Notes: generated by a model not told the origin, from the letters alone. DNA of 64,000 bases from Bettongia penicillata ogilbyi (GCA_023548195.1 JAJHZJ010000311.1:2185836-2249835); one strand, 5' to 3'. Positions 1-9,764 are shown, numbered from the stretch's first letter. Program-made: numbers and translations.

Positions 1-285
1 GCGTTACATTTTCTCAACTCTTTTCCAGGGTCATCTGGTCATTATAATTATACAGGCGTTGGTTTCTATTTTGTTTCTGTCGTCCTTTTTGCTCAGGTTG
101 TTATAGTCAGTGCACATATTGTTTTTCTGGTTCTACTTTCTTCATTCTGCACCCATTCATATAAGTTTTCCAATGCTTCTCTGAATTGTGCTTATTGTGT
201 CTCACAGTACAGTGATACTCCATTAAACTGAGGAGCCACCATTTGTTTAGCCCTTTCCTAATTGATGGAAATCTATGTAGCTGCT
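1..285 (-). mobile_element. L1 LINE 3' portion, antisense
   Basis: The window opens inside this copy. The stretch around 125-200 (a tctgcacccattcatataag word) and the 'taattgatggaaatc' word near 260 resemble the antisense end of marsupial L1 ORF2, where the sense strand reads 'ccaattgatgggc'. The reading frame is destroyed. The left boundary lies outside the window. Confidence 0.5.
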
Positions 286-714
286 AGCTCTCTGCTGCCA
301 CTGCAGCTGATGTAGGTGATTAAGGAGGAGGGAGGGCCATGATCTCCAGACTGCTGTTCTGGGGTTCTTTCTCCAGCACCCCTGCTGCTCCCCCCTTGTC
401 TTTTCCTCCTTTCCTCTAAGTCAACTTCTGAGTCTTTGTAAATCAGACTTTTTACATATTTGCCTCTATAGGTGACATGGCTCCACAAAATGGGATGAAG
501 TACATTTCTACCTAGGCAGAAGGATGGTCATCACAGGAATGTCGAAGAATGGTAACACGGACCCAGACCCTCAAAGACCTCAAAACGTAGTAGAGAGAAA
601 CAAGACTCACCGCCCCATTAAGCAGCCATGGAACTGTTTCAACACGATATAGAAACATATGAATAATAGTGGGATAGTAACTGTCAGTAGGAGCCAAAAA
701 GAGTTGGGGGTGGT
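286..714. other. Unassigned single-copy-looking sequence
   Basis: I recognise no repeat or exon here. Open frames on the minus strand (up to 75 codons) have no recognisable domain and no splice context. Confidence 0.4.
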
Positions 715-945
715 GGTAAAGGATAATAATAGGTAGCATTTATGCCATGCCTTAAGATTTTCAAAATATCTTACAAAAATTATGTCATTTGATCTTTGCA
801 CCAACCCTGGAGGTGGATGCTATTATTGTTACGTCCATTTTACAGAAAAAGAAACTAAGAAAGAGGTGAAGTAACTTGCTCAAGGTCACTGGAACTCGAG
901 TCCTCCCCAATTTAGCCCAAGTGCTCTATTCACTGGAATGACATG
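715..945 (-). mobile_element. MIR SINE, antisense
   Basis: The antisense MIR core is clear: 'cattttacagaaaaagaaac' near 835 followed by 'aagtaacttgctcaaggtca' near 870, and a tRNA-side end near 920-940. Old and degraded. Confidence 0.75.
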
Positions 946-1423
946 CATAGACTTTGGGAAGGCTTCACAAGGAAAGTGCCCCACTAGATTTTTCAAGGAA
1001 ATGTGGGATTTGCAAAATAAGTTAAAAAAAAGCAATAGCAGAGAGAGAATATTCAGTGCACCTACTGCATCCTGCTAACTGCTAAAGTTAGCACTTTTAT
1101 AAAACGTCTTTCACCTGTAAGTGGTCACAGGAACACAAGGGATCGAGAAAATTTTGTCTAGTCCAACTGAGGATTAGCTACTTTTGGTCACCTTCCTGAC
1201 TAAATCCTAAATTCAATGAGACATCTACCTTACAAAACCCCACCTCCTATTCATCATCTGTCTCATCAATGCTTTGGGATGTGTAGATATGGATGGAGGT
1301 GGGGATGTGGTCATATATTATACCCCCAATGCATCTGATCATGTCACTCACACGTCTCCCATCCTCTTTTCCATTCCTATTTCACTAGACAATTAAGCAC
1401 ATATGAGCAAGTTTAGACTCCCC
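946..1423. other. Unassigned sequence
   Basis: No gene seen. A stretch near 1060-1180 weakly resembles MIR but is too degraded to call. Confidence 0.35.
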
Positions 1424-1515
1424 GAAGGAAGGAAGGAAGGAAGGAAGGAAGGAAGGAAGGAAGGAAGGAAGGAAGGAAGGAAGAATGATACATACACACA
1501 CATACACACACACAA
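1424..1515 (+). repeat. (GGAA)n microsatellite followed by short (CA)n
   Basis: About 15 uninterrupted GAAG/GGAA units (1424-1483) are followed by an interrupted CA run (1490-1514). A 60-codon frame across it, rich in KEGR, is purely the tandem repeat. GGAA arrays can be bound by ETS factors, but nothing else here suggests function. Confidence 0.95.
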
Positions 1516-2112
1516 GGAAGCCCATTCCAGTAAAAAACATATTCGGGACCCTGGATGTTCACTAAGTTTAATTACTTATGTATAACTCTCCCCAGAAGTA
1601 GGGGATATGCAAGATAGCCTGTAGCAGTCCTTTCTAACTCAAAACTTTAGTGCTTTTTCCTGCATGCTGGTATTTTCCCTTATACCACAGACATTCCCAA
1701 GAACTGGCTTCCACTTCCTCTCCCTGCTCATCAGTTGTCAGAGCAGCAAGCAGAGACTGAGCTCTACTTAGCAAACCAGGGTGCCAAGGGCAGAGACCAC
1801 GTCCTCTGCCCGTTCCCTACAGCACTTTCTGACATGTTCGGTCAATGTGCAATCCATCTATCAATCTCAGCCCATGCCCACACCCCCCCTCCACAGAGGA
1901 GTGGACAGATATCCCAGAGTCTCCTTAACAACTGAGCAGATCTCCTCTGACTCCCCACAATGACAGCTTCCCAGAGAAGAGACTTCTCCCCCACTCTCAC
2001 TGGTCACTGATCATGGGGTTAGTTCCTTCCTGGGCATCCTTAAGCAGAAGAAACAATCAAAGAGTAACTCTCTGCTCTCTGGGCCAGCTTTCCCTTCCCA
2101 AAAGGGTGAGGA
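1516..2112. other. Unassigned sequence
   Basis: No recognisable repeat or exon. Pyrimidine-rich in places; the open frames are short and overlap in different frames. Confidence 0.4.
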
Positions 2113-2325
2113 AGAGACCATGGGTTACAATGGAAAAACCCTTGACTCTAGAAACAGATGATGTGATTTCAAATTTCACCTCTAATGCTTACTGCATCTA
2201 TGCTTTTGGCAAAACATTTAACTTACCTGGGCTTCATTTGCTCATCAGTAAACTGAGGGGACAGGACCAGAGCACTGCTGAGGCCCCTTCCAACTCAAGT
2301 TCTGTGAGCCTTCCTTAGGCACTCC
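2113..2325 (+). mobile_element. THER-1/MIR-type CORE-SINE, sense
   Basis: It shows the order tRNA-like head ('ttgactctagaaacag'), CORE ('cttttggcaaaacatttaac', 'ctcatcagtaaactgagggg') and the tail 'ggccccttccaactcaagtt' that marks the THER-1/MIR3 type. A 101-codon frame over it is not a gene. Confidence 0.7.
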
Positions 2326-2334
2326 CCAGGAGGA

Positions 2335-2455
2335 CATCAGGCTGTTTATGACTTTGAACAAGTCATTTCCTCTTCCTATTGCTCAGTTTTCCCATCTATA
2401 AAATGACAGGATTGGGCTAGGCAATATTTAATATTCCTTACAGTTCTAATGGTCT
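2335..2455 (+). mobile_element. MIR/THER fragment, sense
   Basis: Core words 'gactttgaacaagtcatttc' and 'cccatctataaaatgacagg', then 'cttacagttctaatggtcta' as the tail. The head is missing. It lies directly after another copy in the same orientation. Confidence 0.65.
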
Positions 2456-3507
2456 ATAACTGGTCCCTCTTCCAAGAGACATTGTAAACAATGGCCAGAG
2501 CCCCTGGACATCCTATCCAGTAACCTGCTCTCTTCGGAATGTTCCAGTCTGTCTTCAGGAGGTCTAAATATCTACCTATTTCTGAGTGACAGCTGGTTGG
2601 CATGCTCAGCTCCCCATTTGTTCAGAGATTTCCCTTGTTTTTACCTGTTGCTGCCACTGGCTCTCTTATAGCTGCTTGGTTTTCCTGCCAGCCATCTTTT
2701 TCCACATTTAAGGTGTGATCTGAGTCTCTTATTATTCTCAGACTCTCCTCGATGTTTATCCACAGATTGGCTGAAGGGAGAAGAGAGACCCCCAGGCCTT
2801 CATGTGCAGCACTCAGAGTGGAGTGTTGGCGACTGGCTTCATTCTGCACCCTTGAATCTCCCTAGAGCATTCTCCTTTAAAAACAAAATCAGAAACAAAA
2901 AACACAACCATCTGTAATTTTACATTTCTCAGTCTGCACCCTGGTCCTTTCTTTTTAATCCTCCCTTTCCACATATTGCTGTTTATGACCATCTGGGTCC
3001 ACTGCCTCTACCCCATGGAAACATGTTCCTTCTAACCTGGAAATAGCCAAGAAACACAGGGGAGTCCCAAGTTTCATCCAGCACAGAGAAGCTAGAACAC
3101 AGTAAGATGAAGTTGCCTCACTGGTAAAAATAAACTACAGGCTGAACAGAGTCAGATATCAAGTCCACCCTGATGCAGAGTATGAGCACCCCGGCTGACA
3201 TTCGCAATGGGAATATGTGTGTTGGAGTACAAGTATACTTACTAGTGGAAGAGACGTCCAATTGGCGCAACAAATTGTGTGAAATTGAATCATTGTCCCA
3301 ATGACTTCCACTGTAATCTGAGAGATGCACTCCCAAAGACAGGTAGTAAAGAAAAAGATATTTGGCCCCAAGCAAAAAATAACTGCTGTGTAGAGATCAG
3401 AATTCTCTGCAGTGATGGTAATTGGGACTGGTGCAAACAATCCATCTTACATCCCTCTGCTTGGGTCTGAGTGCTCTAACACCTGGTAAGCAGTGGACTG
3501 TCAATCT
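2456..3507. other. About 1 kb with no recognised element
   Basis: I find no repeat I can name, no splice-flanked open frame and no CpG cluster. Short frames on the minus strand at 2622-2849 and 3118-3440 have no familiar domains. Confidence 0.4.
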
Positions 3508-3536
3508 CCCTAGACATAGGGGCTTTATGTCTAGGG
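3508..3536. other. Perfect 11-bp inverted repeat (hairpin)
   Basis: ccctagacata, a 7-base loop, then tatgtctaggg: all 11 positions pair. The right arm contains the 8-bp 'gtctaggg' that recurs at 4185-4192 as the apparent target-site duplication of the adjoining hAT element, so the element seems to have landed at the foot of this palindrome. Confidence 0.85.
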
Positions 3537-4184
3537 TCCCTGGACCTGGATACATGGAGAGATTCCTAGGGATCCATGAACTTGAATAGGAAAAAAATTA
3601 CAAGGAGGCAAAAGTTCACTGAAGAAAATAATTTCTTCAAAATTAGAATAGAGCAAATTGAAGCTAATTACTTTATGAAAAATCAAAATTATAAAACAGA
3701 ACCAAAAGAGAGAAAAATAGAAAACAATGTGAAATTTCTCATTGGAAAAACCACTGACCTGGAAAATAGATCCAGGAGAGATAATTTAAAAATTATTGAA
3801 CTACATGAAAGCCATGATCAAAAAAAGAGCCTAGACATCATATTTTAAGAAATTATCAAGAAAAACTGCCCTGATGTTCTAGAACCATAAGGCAAAATAG
3901 AAATTGAAAGAATTCACTATCACCTCTGGAAAGAGATCTGAAAAGGAAAACTCCTAGGAATATTGTAGCCAAATTCCACAGTTCCCAGGTCAAGGAGAAA
4001 ATACTGCAAGCAGCCAGAAAGCAGCAATTCAAGTATTGTGGAAAGGCATCTTTATTTTCACTAACCTGTAACTGAAATTTAGCATTTCCTTCAATTATTT
4101 TAAAACATTATCCTAAGAAAGGTTCCATAAGCTTCACAAGCATCACAAAGGGATCCATGACCCCATAAAGGTTAAGAAACCCTG
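3537..4184. mobile_element. hAT-like DNA transposon with a nested L1 fragment
   Basis: The outer parts, 3537-3604 and 4046-4184, match the element at 54027-54234: 'gggatccatgaacttgaata' on the left, and 'ttcactaacctgtaactgaa' then 'aaggttaagaaaccctg' on the right. The right end is a hAT-type terminal repeat. The unit is bounded by a perfect 8-bp repeat gtctaggg (3529-3536, 4185-4192), the hAT duplication length. The left terminal repeat is degraded. Non-autonomous: no transposase is present. Confidence 0.7.
3605..4045 (+). pseudogene. L1 ORF1 internal fragment (nested)
   Basis: The frame from 3576 to 3848 carries LENRSRRDNLKIIEL, the junction between coiled coil and RNA-binding domain of L1 ORF1p. 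Similar DNA continues past a stop to about 4040 and matches the ORF1 parts of the L1s at 22.5 kb and 63.8 kb. Both ends of the L1 are missing, including the 3' UTR and poly-A. That is unlike ordinary target-primed insertion, which keeps the 3' end. It splits the hAT element between 'aaaaaaattac' and 'tctttattttcac'. Confidence 0.85.
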
Positions 4185-4379
4185 GTCTAGGGAAAAATCT
4201 ATAGCCTGTCTGTCACACACGAGGAAAAGCATCATCAGAAGCTCCAGATGCCACCCCACCATCCCTGACTACAGAAATTCCTAAACTGAGGCTTCTTGCC
4301 CTGCTCAATGTAGCAGAAGCTCATACTCTTTCATTTTTAGGTTCAGACATTCATAGATTTGTCATTATGACAGCTCATC

Positions 4380-4790
4380 TTTCTACAGACCTTCATGGTT
4401 TACAAAGCACTTTTCTCCTACTCGTTCTGTGAGGTAGGTAGACAGCGTAAATTGTTTTACTCCCAGTTCAGTTGGTTGGTTGGTTGGCTGTTGTCCTTCA
4501 TTCTTGAAGAGGACCAAAATGACATCACCATGATAAAGTGAAATTTCAGTGTGTCTGACTGTGGCTGATCAGACCAACATGAGCTCAGAATGCTCTACCA
4601 CAGGTTGGGCAAAGATAGTCTGGGTGAATATTTGGAGTGTATATTACTTTGTTCTGTCTCAATTCTGCTTTCCTCATAGAGCACAGCACAGCACCCTTTT
4701 TTTTCTCCCAGTTTACTGAGAAGGTAAAGTGATTTGCCAAGGACTTGAGATTTGGAAGACCAGTACCTTTCTACTGCAACAGAACTTAGA
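4380..4790 (-). mobile_element. MIR, antisense, split by an insertion
   Basis: The left part (4380-4465: 'ggtttacaaagcacttttct' to 'ttgttttactcccag') and right part (4706-4790: 'ctcccagtttactgagaagg' then 'gtgatttgccaaggac') are the two halves of one antisense MIR. 'ctcccagtt' is repeated at both edges of the insertion and is the likely target duplication. Confidence 0.75.
4466..4705 (-). mobile_element. RTE-tailed SINE or RTE 3' end, antisense
   Basis: Begins 'tgttgtccttcattcttgaa', the reverse complement of the RTE-type tail seen in sense at 6240-6300 and 40660-40760. Further in are 'gtgtctgactgtggctgatc' and 'gaatgctctaccacaggttg', which I recall from marsupial RTE/SINE families. Inserted in a MIR. 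Confidence 0.6.
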
Positions 4791-4910
4791 AGTGACAGAT
4801 CTCCAAGGTCATCTAATCTCTTCCCTCTACCCATTTGACAAATGAAGAAACTGAGGCCTAGAAAGGTGAAGTAAATGTTTAAGGCCACTCAACAAAGGAG
4901 GTCCTTAGAG
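4791..4910 (-). mobile_element. MIR3/THER, antisense
   Basis: 'ctccaaggtcatctaatctc' and 'aatgaagaaactgaggccta' are the antisense MIR3 body. It abuts the split MIR on its left in the same orientation. Confidence 0.7.
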
Positions 4911-5349
4911 TTCTAATAATTGTACTCTGCTGCCAAGAGTTCTCCTTCTCTCATTCAGTGATGAGATGCTTGTTTCTTTGCCTCCATCTCCTGTCCCTAA
5001 CACTTTTCTCCTTCTTCCTAAGACTGATCTGTAACCCAGACTTTCATTACACATTGTTTTCTTTCCTTTCTATTCAGACTTTACTTTAACATCAGTGCAT
5101 CTGAATTGTACGCTGAGGATGATGAACTGTGGTATTTCTGCCCAGAAACAAGCACCCTAACTGCATCTCCTGCTTCTGCCTGACCTTAGTTAGGAGGGAA
5201 TGTTTTGTTCATCGAGTTGTCTTGCTTCCCCAGGAGGTTTGTACATCACTTGGTAAGGTTGACAGGGTTTGCTGTGGACACCTAGGCTTAGTCAACACTT
5301 CCACACGCATTATTATTATCTCAATAATAGGGAGAAAGGTGTTATACTC
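4911..5349. other. Unassigned sequence
   Basis: No repeat recognised. An 83-codon frame at 5129-5380 runs into a MIR and has no domain I know. The stretch 5060-5320 is repeat-free. Confidence 0.35.
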
Positions 5350-5478
5350 AGAGTCAAGAGGCCTAGGAGTCAAGGCCTGACTCCATCACTTAGGTCAATC
5401 ATGGCTCCTCTCTGACTTCCTCCTGCCTCTCTCATTTCACTTAGCCTCAGTTGCCCCATGCGTAAAATAGGGGAGGGA
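5350..5478 (+). mobile_element. MIR, sense
   Basis: Head 'gtcaagaggcctaggagtca', core 'agcctcagttgccccatgcg' followed by 'taaaatagggg'. The tail runs into a purine-rich run 'gggagggagagagaaagaga'. Confidence 0.65.
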
Positions 5479-5499
5479 GAGAGAAAGAGAAGTATAATA

Positions 5500-5735
5500 A
5501 TGTAGGTGGTATGGTAAAGTGGAAAGTGCATTGGATTTGGAGCCAATTCTGGCTCTGTTATTTATTAATTCTGTGATCTTGTTTAAGACTCTGGACTTTC
5601 AACTCACTGCTCTCCTACTGGATCCAAAATTATGATCTACCTGCCCTACAGGGTTTTGGGGAGGACCAAATGAGATAAAACATGCAAGGTATTTTGTAAG
5701 CAGAAAGCTCCTTAACATAAGCAATTATCATTATT
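5500..5735 (+). mobile_element. MIR, sense
   Basis: Head 'gcattggatttggagccaat', core 'tctgtgatcttgtttaagac', and 3' half 'tacagggttttggggagg' through 'atgagataaaacatgcaagg' and 'agcaattatcattattgtg'. Its 3' half is included in the 172-bp tandem duplication, so it appears again at 5844-5910. Confidence 0.75.
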
Positions 5736-6015
5736 GTGGGCTAACCTAGCAGGCAGCTGGGTGGTACAGTGGATAGAACACCACACCTAGAATCAAGACT
5801 TGAGTAATGCCTCAAGAGGGGCAGCTGGGTGGTGCAGTGGATAGAGATAAAACATGCAAGGTATTTTGTAAGCAGAAAGCTCCTTAACATAAGCAATTAT
5901 CATTATTGTGGGCTAACCTAGCAGGCAGCTGGGTGGTGCAGTGGATAGAACACCACACCTAGAATCAAGACTTGAGTAATGCCTCAAGAGGAGCAGCTAG
6001 GTGGTACAGTGGATA
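5672..6015 (+). repeat. 172-bp tandem duplication (two copies)
   Basis: 5672-5843 and 5844-6015 are the same length and differ at about four visible positions, all in the SINE-head parts (for example 'ggtggtac' against 'ggtggtgc'). Each unit holds the 3' half of a MIR and two truncated MAR1-type heads. The junction joins 'ggatag' of a SINE head to 'gagataaaac' of the MIR, sharing 'gaga'-type microhomology. Near-identity implies the event is much younger than the MIR. Confidence 0.9.
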
Positions 6016-6300
6016 GAGTACCAGTGCAGGAGTCAGGAGGACCTGAGTTCAGATCTCACCTCAGACAATTGATACTCACTAGCTGTATGACTTTGGGCAA
6101 GTCACTTAACCCCAATTGTCTCATCCTAGGTCACCTCCAGTCATCCTGATGAATATGTGGTCACTGAATTCAGATGGCTCTGGAGGAGAAGTGAGGCTGG
6201 TGACCTGTGCACAGCCCTCCCTCACTCAGAACAAAGTCAAATGCAGGTCATGTCATCATTTCTCTGATGGCATGGTCTTCTTTGGCAACGGAGGATGAAC
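5991..6300 (+). mobile_element. MAR1-type SINE with RTE tail, sense
   Basis: Head 'gagcagctaggtggtacagt', body 'caggaggacctgagttcaga', core 'gactttgggcaagtcactta' then 'accccaattgtctc'. It continues into a long tail 'ctggtgacctgtgcacagcc' and ends 'catggtcttctttggcaacg', 'aggatgaacacac'. The tail marks an RTE-mobilised subfamily. Truncated heads of the same type lie at 5751, 5815 and 5929 in the duplication. Confidence 0.85.
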
Positions 6301-6505
6301 ACACACTACCTCAAGACACTAATTAGCTTTGTGATCCTGAGCAAGTCCTTTAAACTCTGTTTGCCTCAGTTTCTTCAACTGTAAAAGGGGAATGATAGTA
6401 GCACCTACCTTACAGGGTTATGGGCAGATCAAATGAGATAATATTGATAAAGGGCTTAGCACAGTTCCTAGCATGTAATGGGCTCTAGATAAATGTTTAT
6501 TCCCT
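6301..6505 (+). mobile_element. MIR, sense
   Basis: Core 'gtgatcctgagcaagtcctt', 'gtttgcctcagtttcttcaa', then 'acctaccttacagggttatg' and the 3' end 'gctctagataaatgtttatt'. Nearly full length on its 3' side. Confidence 0.85.
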
Positions 6506-7332
6506 TTCAGAAAATGGAGGCTGAGATAAGAAAAAAGATTCCAGGCATGGAGGACAGTGAGTGAAGAGACACGGTGAGATGAGACAGAATGTTCTAAGCA
6601 AGAAATAGCAAGCAAGGTAATGTAGCCAGAATGTGGAGTTTGTGGAGGGGGAAGAGAGGGCAAGAAATTGGAAAGAAAGGAAGAGGATACTATAAAAAGC
6701 TTCAGATACCACATAAAGGAGTTTATATTTGATCCTAGAAGTAACAGGGAACTTTTAGAACTCATCAATCAGGGGAATAATGTGGATAATTGATTGAAGG
6801 GAGGAGAGACTTAAGTTAGAAAGACCAGATAGAAGCTATTACAAGGGTCTGGGTGAGAAGGAATGACCAAGTGAACTAGCAGAACAGCGGAGTGGAGAGA
6901 AGGGCATATACATTAGAGATGTTATAAAGGAGTAATAGCAACCACAATAACTAACATTTACATAGTACCTACTGCGTGCTAAGTGGTTTACAAATATCAT
7001 CTCATTTGATCCTCACAGCAACTTTGGGAGATTGGAGTTTTAATTATCCCCATTTTACAGTTGAGAAAACAGAGACAATCCAGGGTTACATGACTTGCTC
7101 AGGGTCACACAGTATCTGAGGTGAGATCTGAACCCAGGGTGTTATTGACTTTAGGCCAAGCATTCTATTACTGTACCACCTAGAAAGTTTTGGCAATGGA
7201 CAAAGATTGGACATGTGGAGTGAGTGGCAGTGAGGAATTAAGGATGACACCAGGATTGTGGATCTGGGTGACTAGGAGGATAATAGCATTTGGATGAAAG
7301 TTCAGAGAAGGGGAGAATTTGGGGAGACAAAA
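6506..7332 (-). mobile_element. LINE-2 (L2), antisense, split by MIR
   Basis: Antisense L2 ORF2 C-terminal sequence and 3' region. 6715-6760 ('gagtttatatttgatcctag', 'agtaacagggaac') and 6830-6930 align with the other L2 copies here. After a MIR at 6935-7190 it resumes with 'gacatgtggagtgagtggca', 'gtgaggaattaaggatgaca'. A minus-strand frame at 6418-6768 is the decayed ORF2 end. Confidence 0.8.
6935..7190 (-). mobile_element. MIR, antisense, inside L2
   Basis: Nearly complete: 'acatttacatagtacctact', 'ccccattttacagttgagaa', 'tgacttgctcagggtcacac', and the tRNA-side end 'tgtaccacctag'. It interrupts the L2, so it inserted later. Confidence 0.9.
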
Positions 7333-7335
7333 ACA

Positions 7336-7950
7336 GTCTCACGTTCTCCTGGAAACTTTCTTTTTCTCCAGCCTGGTGATTCACTACTGTTAATGAGATT
7401 AAAGATCTCCCCCACTCATTAATGGGCCTACCCATTAAGCGGGGTTTGATTAGGGGAGATTTGTAGGAAGGCCCACACCTTTTGTTAATGAGGCACTAGT
7501 TCTCCAGCGTTGTGATGGCCTCTGACTCTAAAAAGTATATAAATATTTTGAGGGGAGGTTTTACTTTGGGGCTCACTCATTAGAAGTGTTTGTTTGGCCA
7601 GATGAGATTCTGAGCAGCCACTAAGAAGCCCCCTGACTTTGAAAACCCAAATGTTGGTGCTTCTCTCTCTGGTAACTATGTGTATATGGTCAGACAGTTA
7701 CCTGTCTGTTGATCTGTAATGTATGATCTGACAGTTGGAAGCCTTGTCTGTTGGTTGATCTTTGTCTCTCTGTATTTTCTCTGAAGTTCAGGGTACTGAC
7801 TTTCTCCCCTGAACTAAATGAATGATATATGTACTTGATTAAAGTGATTGTTGACCCCTCAAAAGTTGCTTTCCTTTTAGAAAAGCAGATCTAAGAACCT
7901 GTACGGCAGGCCCTCCTGCGTATGCTGGGGTGTGTGCTGATACAACTACC
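7336..7950 (+). mobile_element. Probable solo LTR
   Basis: It has promoter-like and processing-like parts in LTR order: a TATA box in 'aaagtatataaatattttg' (near 7532), a downstream 'ggggctcactcattagaagt' region, and 'cttgattaaagtgattgttg' (GATTAAA, a variant poly-A signal, near 7840) before 'tagaaaagcagatctaagaa'. No coding sequence flanks it. I could not fix TG...CA ends or a target duplication, so the call rests on layout and memory of marsupial LTRs. Confidence 0.45.
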
Positions 7951-8070
7951 TATGTGATCTGAAGAAAATCACTACCCCTCCCAGAGTCTCAGTTTCCCCA
8001 CTGGTAAAAAGAAAGATGACACCTAAGGTCCCTTCTGCCTGTAACTCCAATGGCCCTATGATTTACTATT
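7935..8070 (+). mobile_element. MIR/THER, sense
   Basis: 'ctatgtgatctgaagaaaat', 'agagtctcagtttccccact' and tail 'aaggtcccttctgcctgtaa' then 'ctccaatggccctatgattt', which indicates the MIR3/THER type. Confidence 0.65.
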
Positions 8071-9004
8071 CTGCCCATATTACTGCTCTAGGTTCCCTCC
8101 CTAAGTATTCAAGAGCGCATTTTCTAAGACATAACCTGCTTGGGCGGGTGGGGGGGGGCGGGGAATGGCGTCCCATGGAGCAGCCCCCCTTGCAGCCACA
8201 GATTCTCTTGTTTGGCAGTCAGCTTGTTGACTCCGTTTCACTCTGTCGCATTTATCCTGCTAATGAGAGCTTTCTCACTTCTCTAACAAGGTTCCTCCCA
8301 CAGAGCAAGGTTCAGTAACAAAATCTTTTTTTTTTTTAATCCAATACATTAAGCCTGGATTCTAGCACATGAGCAGGCCCAGGGGGAACACCTGCATTTA
8401 CCAAATAGCAGGCAGTGACTTTATTTTAATTAAAAAAAATAATGATGATGAGCTAATGTAATCTTTGGTGCCTCCCTAGGAAGACAGATTTTCTGATTTT
8501 CCACGTAAGGAGTTCCTTGAAGGAAAAGTCAAGAGAGTGTCTGAGTGTAACAGGGCAAGAGATGGATATTAATGGCTAACAAGGAGCCAGAATTCTTCTC
8601 TGATTACCCTCCCCAGCTCAGATCGCCTCTGGATTCTCAGTGCTCACATGCCCAATTTGCCCTAAATTCCATTTGCACTTCTTGGTACGTCATCTTTTTG
8701 GTGAAAGCCTTTTCATATATGAGTTTCTTGTGTCCCTAGCTAGATTCCAGGCTTCCCCAAAGGTGGGAAGCAGACCTTTATTCCTTGATATTCCCCTCCC
8801 CCTTTCTACCTCCTTGACAGAATTCAGCCCACAGAAGGAACAAAAGGCATGAGGTTGGAGTATTTCCCCATCTTAACTAAACCACATCATGGAAGTTCTC
8901 AGTCCTTAGAGGCTGATAGGAGAGGGATGAGATCTCCGGTATTATAAAGTTATACCAAGGAATCCTAGTTTAATGTCTGAGACAAAACCAAGTACTCCCA
9001 CCCA
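8071..9004. other. No gene; mostly unassigned
   Basis: Contains a G-tract (separate entry) and an AT-rich stretch near 8325-8460 with 'ttaattaaaaaaaataatga'. 8640-8850 weakly resembles an L2 3' end ('ctagctagattccaggcttc'), but I do not call it. Frames of 70-100 codons show no domains. Confidence 0.35.
8142..8163 (+). other. Potential G-quadruplex
   Basis: 'gggcgggtgggggggggcggg' style run: at least four G-runs of three or more with one-base loops, within 22 bases. It fits the standard G4 pattern with very short loops, which favours stability in vitro. Confidence 0.8.
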
Positions 9005-9445
9005 GCAATTCAGCAGGAAGAGCAATGGATTTGGAGTCAGAGGTGGTTGTGGTCAAGTCATCTCAATCATATCTGACTCTTCACAGCCTCATTTGGGGCT
9101 TTCTTGGCAAAGATCCTAGAGTAGTCTGGCATTTCCTTCTCTGGCTCACTTTACTGATGAGAAAACTGAGGCAAACAAGTTAAGTGATTTGCCTAGGGTT
9201 ACACAGTTAGCAAGTGTCTGAGGCCAGATTTGAACTCAGGCCCTCCTGACTCCAGGCTGGCACTCTATTCACTGCACCATCTAGCCACCTTTGGAGTCAG
9301 AAGACCTGGGTTCAAATCCCAGCTCTGTCACTTACTCTCTGTGTGACCTTGGACAGGATACCTAGCCTCCTGGATGCAAGTTTCCTCATATTAAAATGAG
9401 TAGGTTATATTAGATGACTCCTGAGGCCACTTTCAGCTCTAAACT
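9005..9445 (+). mobile_element. THER-1/MIR3, sense, split by a SINE
   Basis: The head is at 9005-9041 ('gaagagcaatggatttggag'). After a 248-bp SINE the body resumes at 9290: 'gaagacctgggttcaaatcc', 'ctctgtgtgaccttggacag', tail 'gaggccactttcagctctaa'. Confidence 0.85.
9042..9289 (-). mobile_element. WSINE-type SINE, antisense, with 12-bp target duplication
   Basis: Full-length antisense copy: tail first ('tcatatctgactcttcacag', 'tttggggctttcttggcaaa'), then core 'gaggcaaacaagttaagtga', then head ending 'gcaccatctagccacc'. Flanked by perfect 12-bp repeats tttggagtcaga at 9030-9041 and 9290-9301. Inserted in the THER element. Confidence 0.95.
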
Positions 9446-9764
9446 GATTATCTCAAGACTCCATGCTTCTGTGTACTTATATGTCGTACCCACAGCTGGC
9501 AGGCATAAAGCTCTTAGCATGGCAGCCCCTATGAGTCAGGGAGAACCCTGGGATGAACATCATTTAATAGGTTGGAAAAGTGAGTTTTCTAAAACAGAGT
9601 ATGTTGGTGCCCAAGTCAGGACTAGGACCTAGTTTTCTGGATTCCCCCAACATCAAACTAATGCTCTTTGTTAAAAATAAATTGTTAATTGATGACTTTT
9701 CTTGTTATCGTTGCTTTTAAATTAGTAATCCCAATGTTCCTGTCAACACTGGCATCTTCCATGA

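Noticed and set aside
3576..3848. 90-codon frame that looks like an RNA-binding protein gene
   Set aside because: It is an internal piece of L1 ORF1p with stops after it, not an independent gene.
5672..6015. Direct repeats considered as a CRISPR-like array
   Set aside because: Only two long copies, no spacers, eukaryotic SINE and MIR content.
9042..9289. tRNA-like sequences at SINE heads as tRNA genes
   Set aside because: Heads are degenerate tRNA-derived promoters joined to SINE bodies; none folds as a full tRNA by eye.
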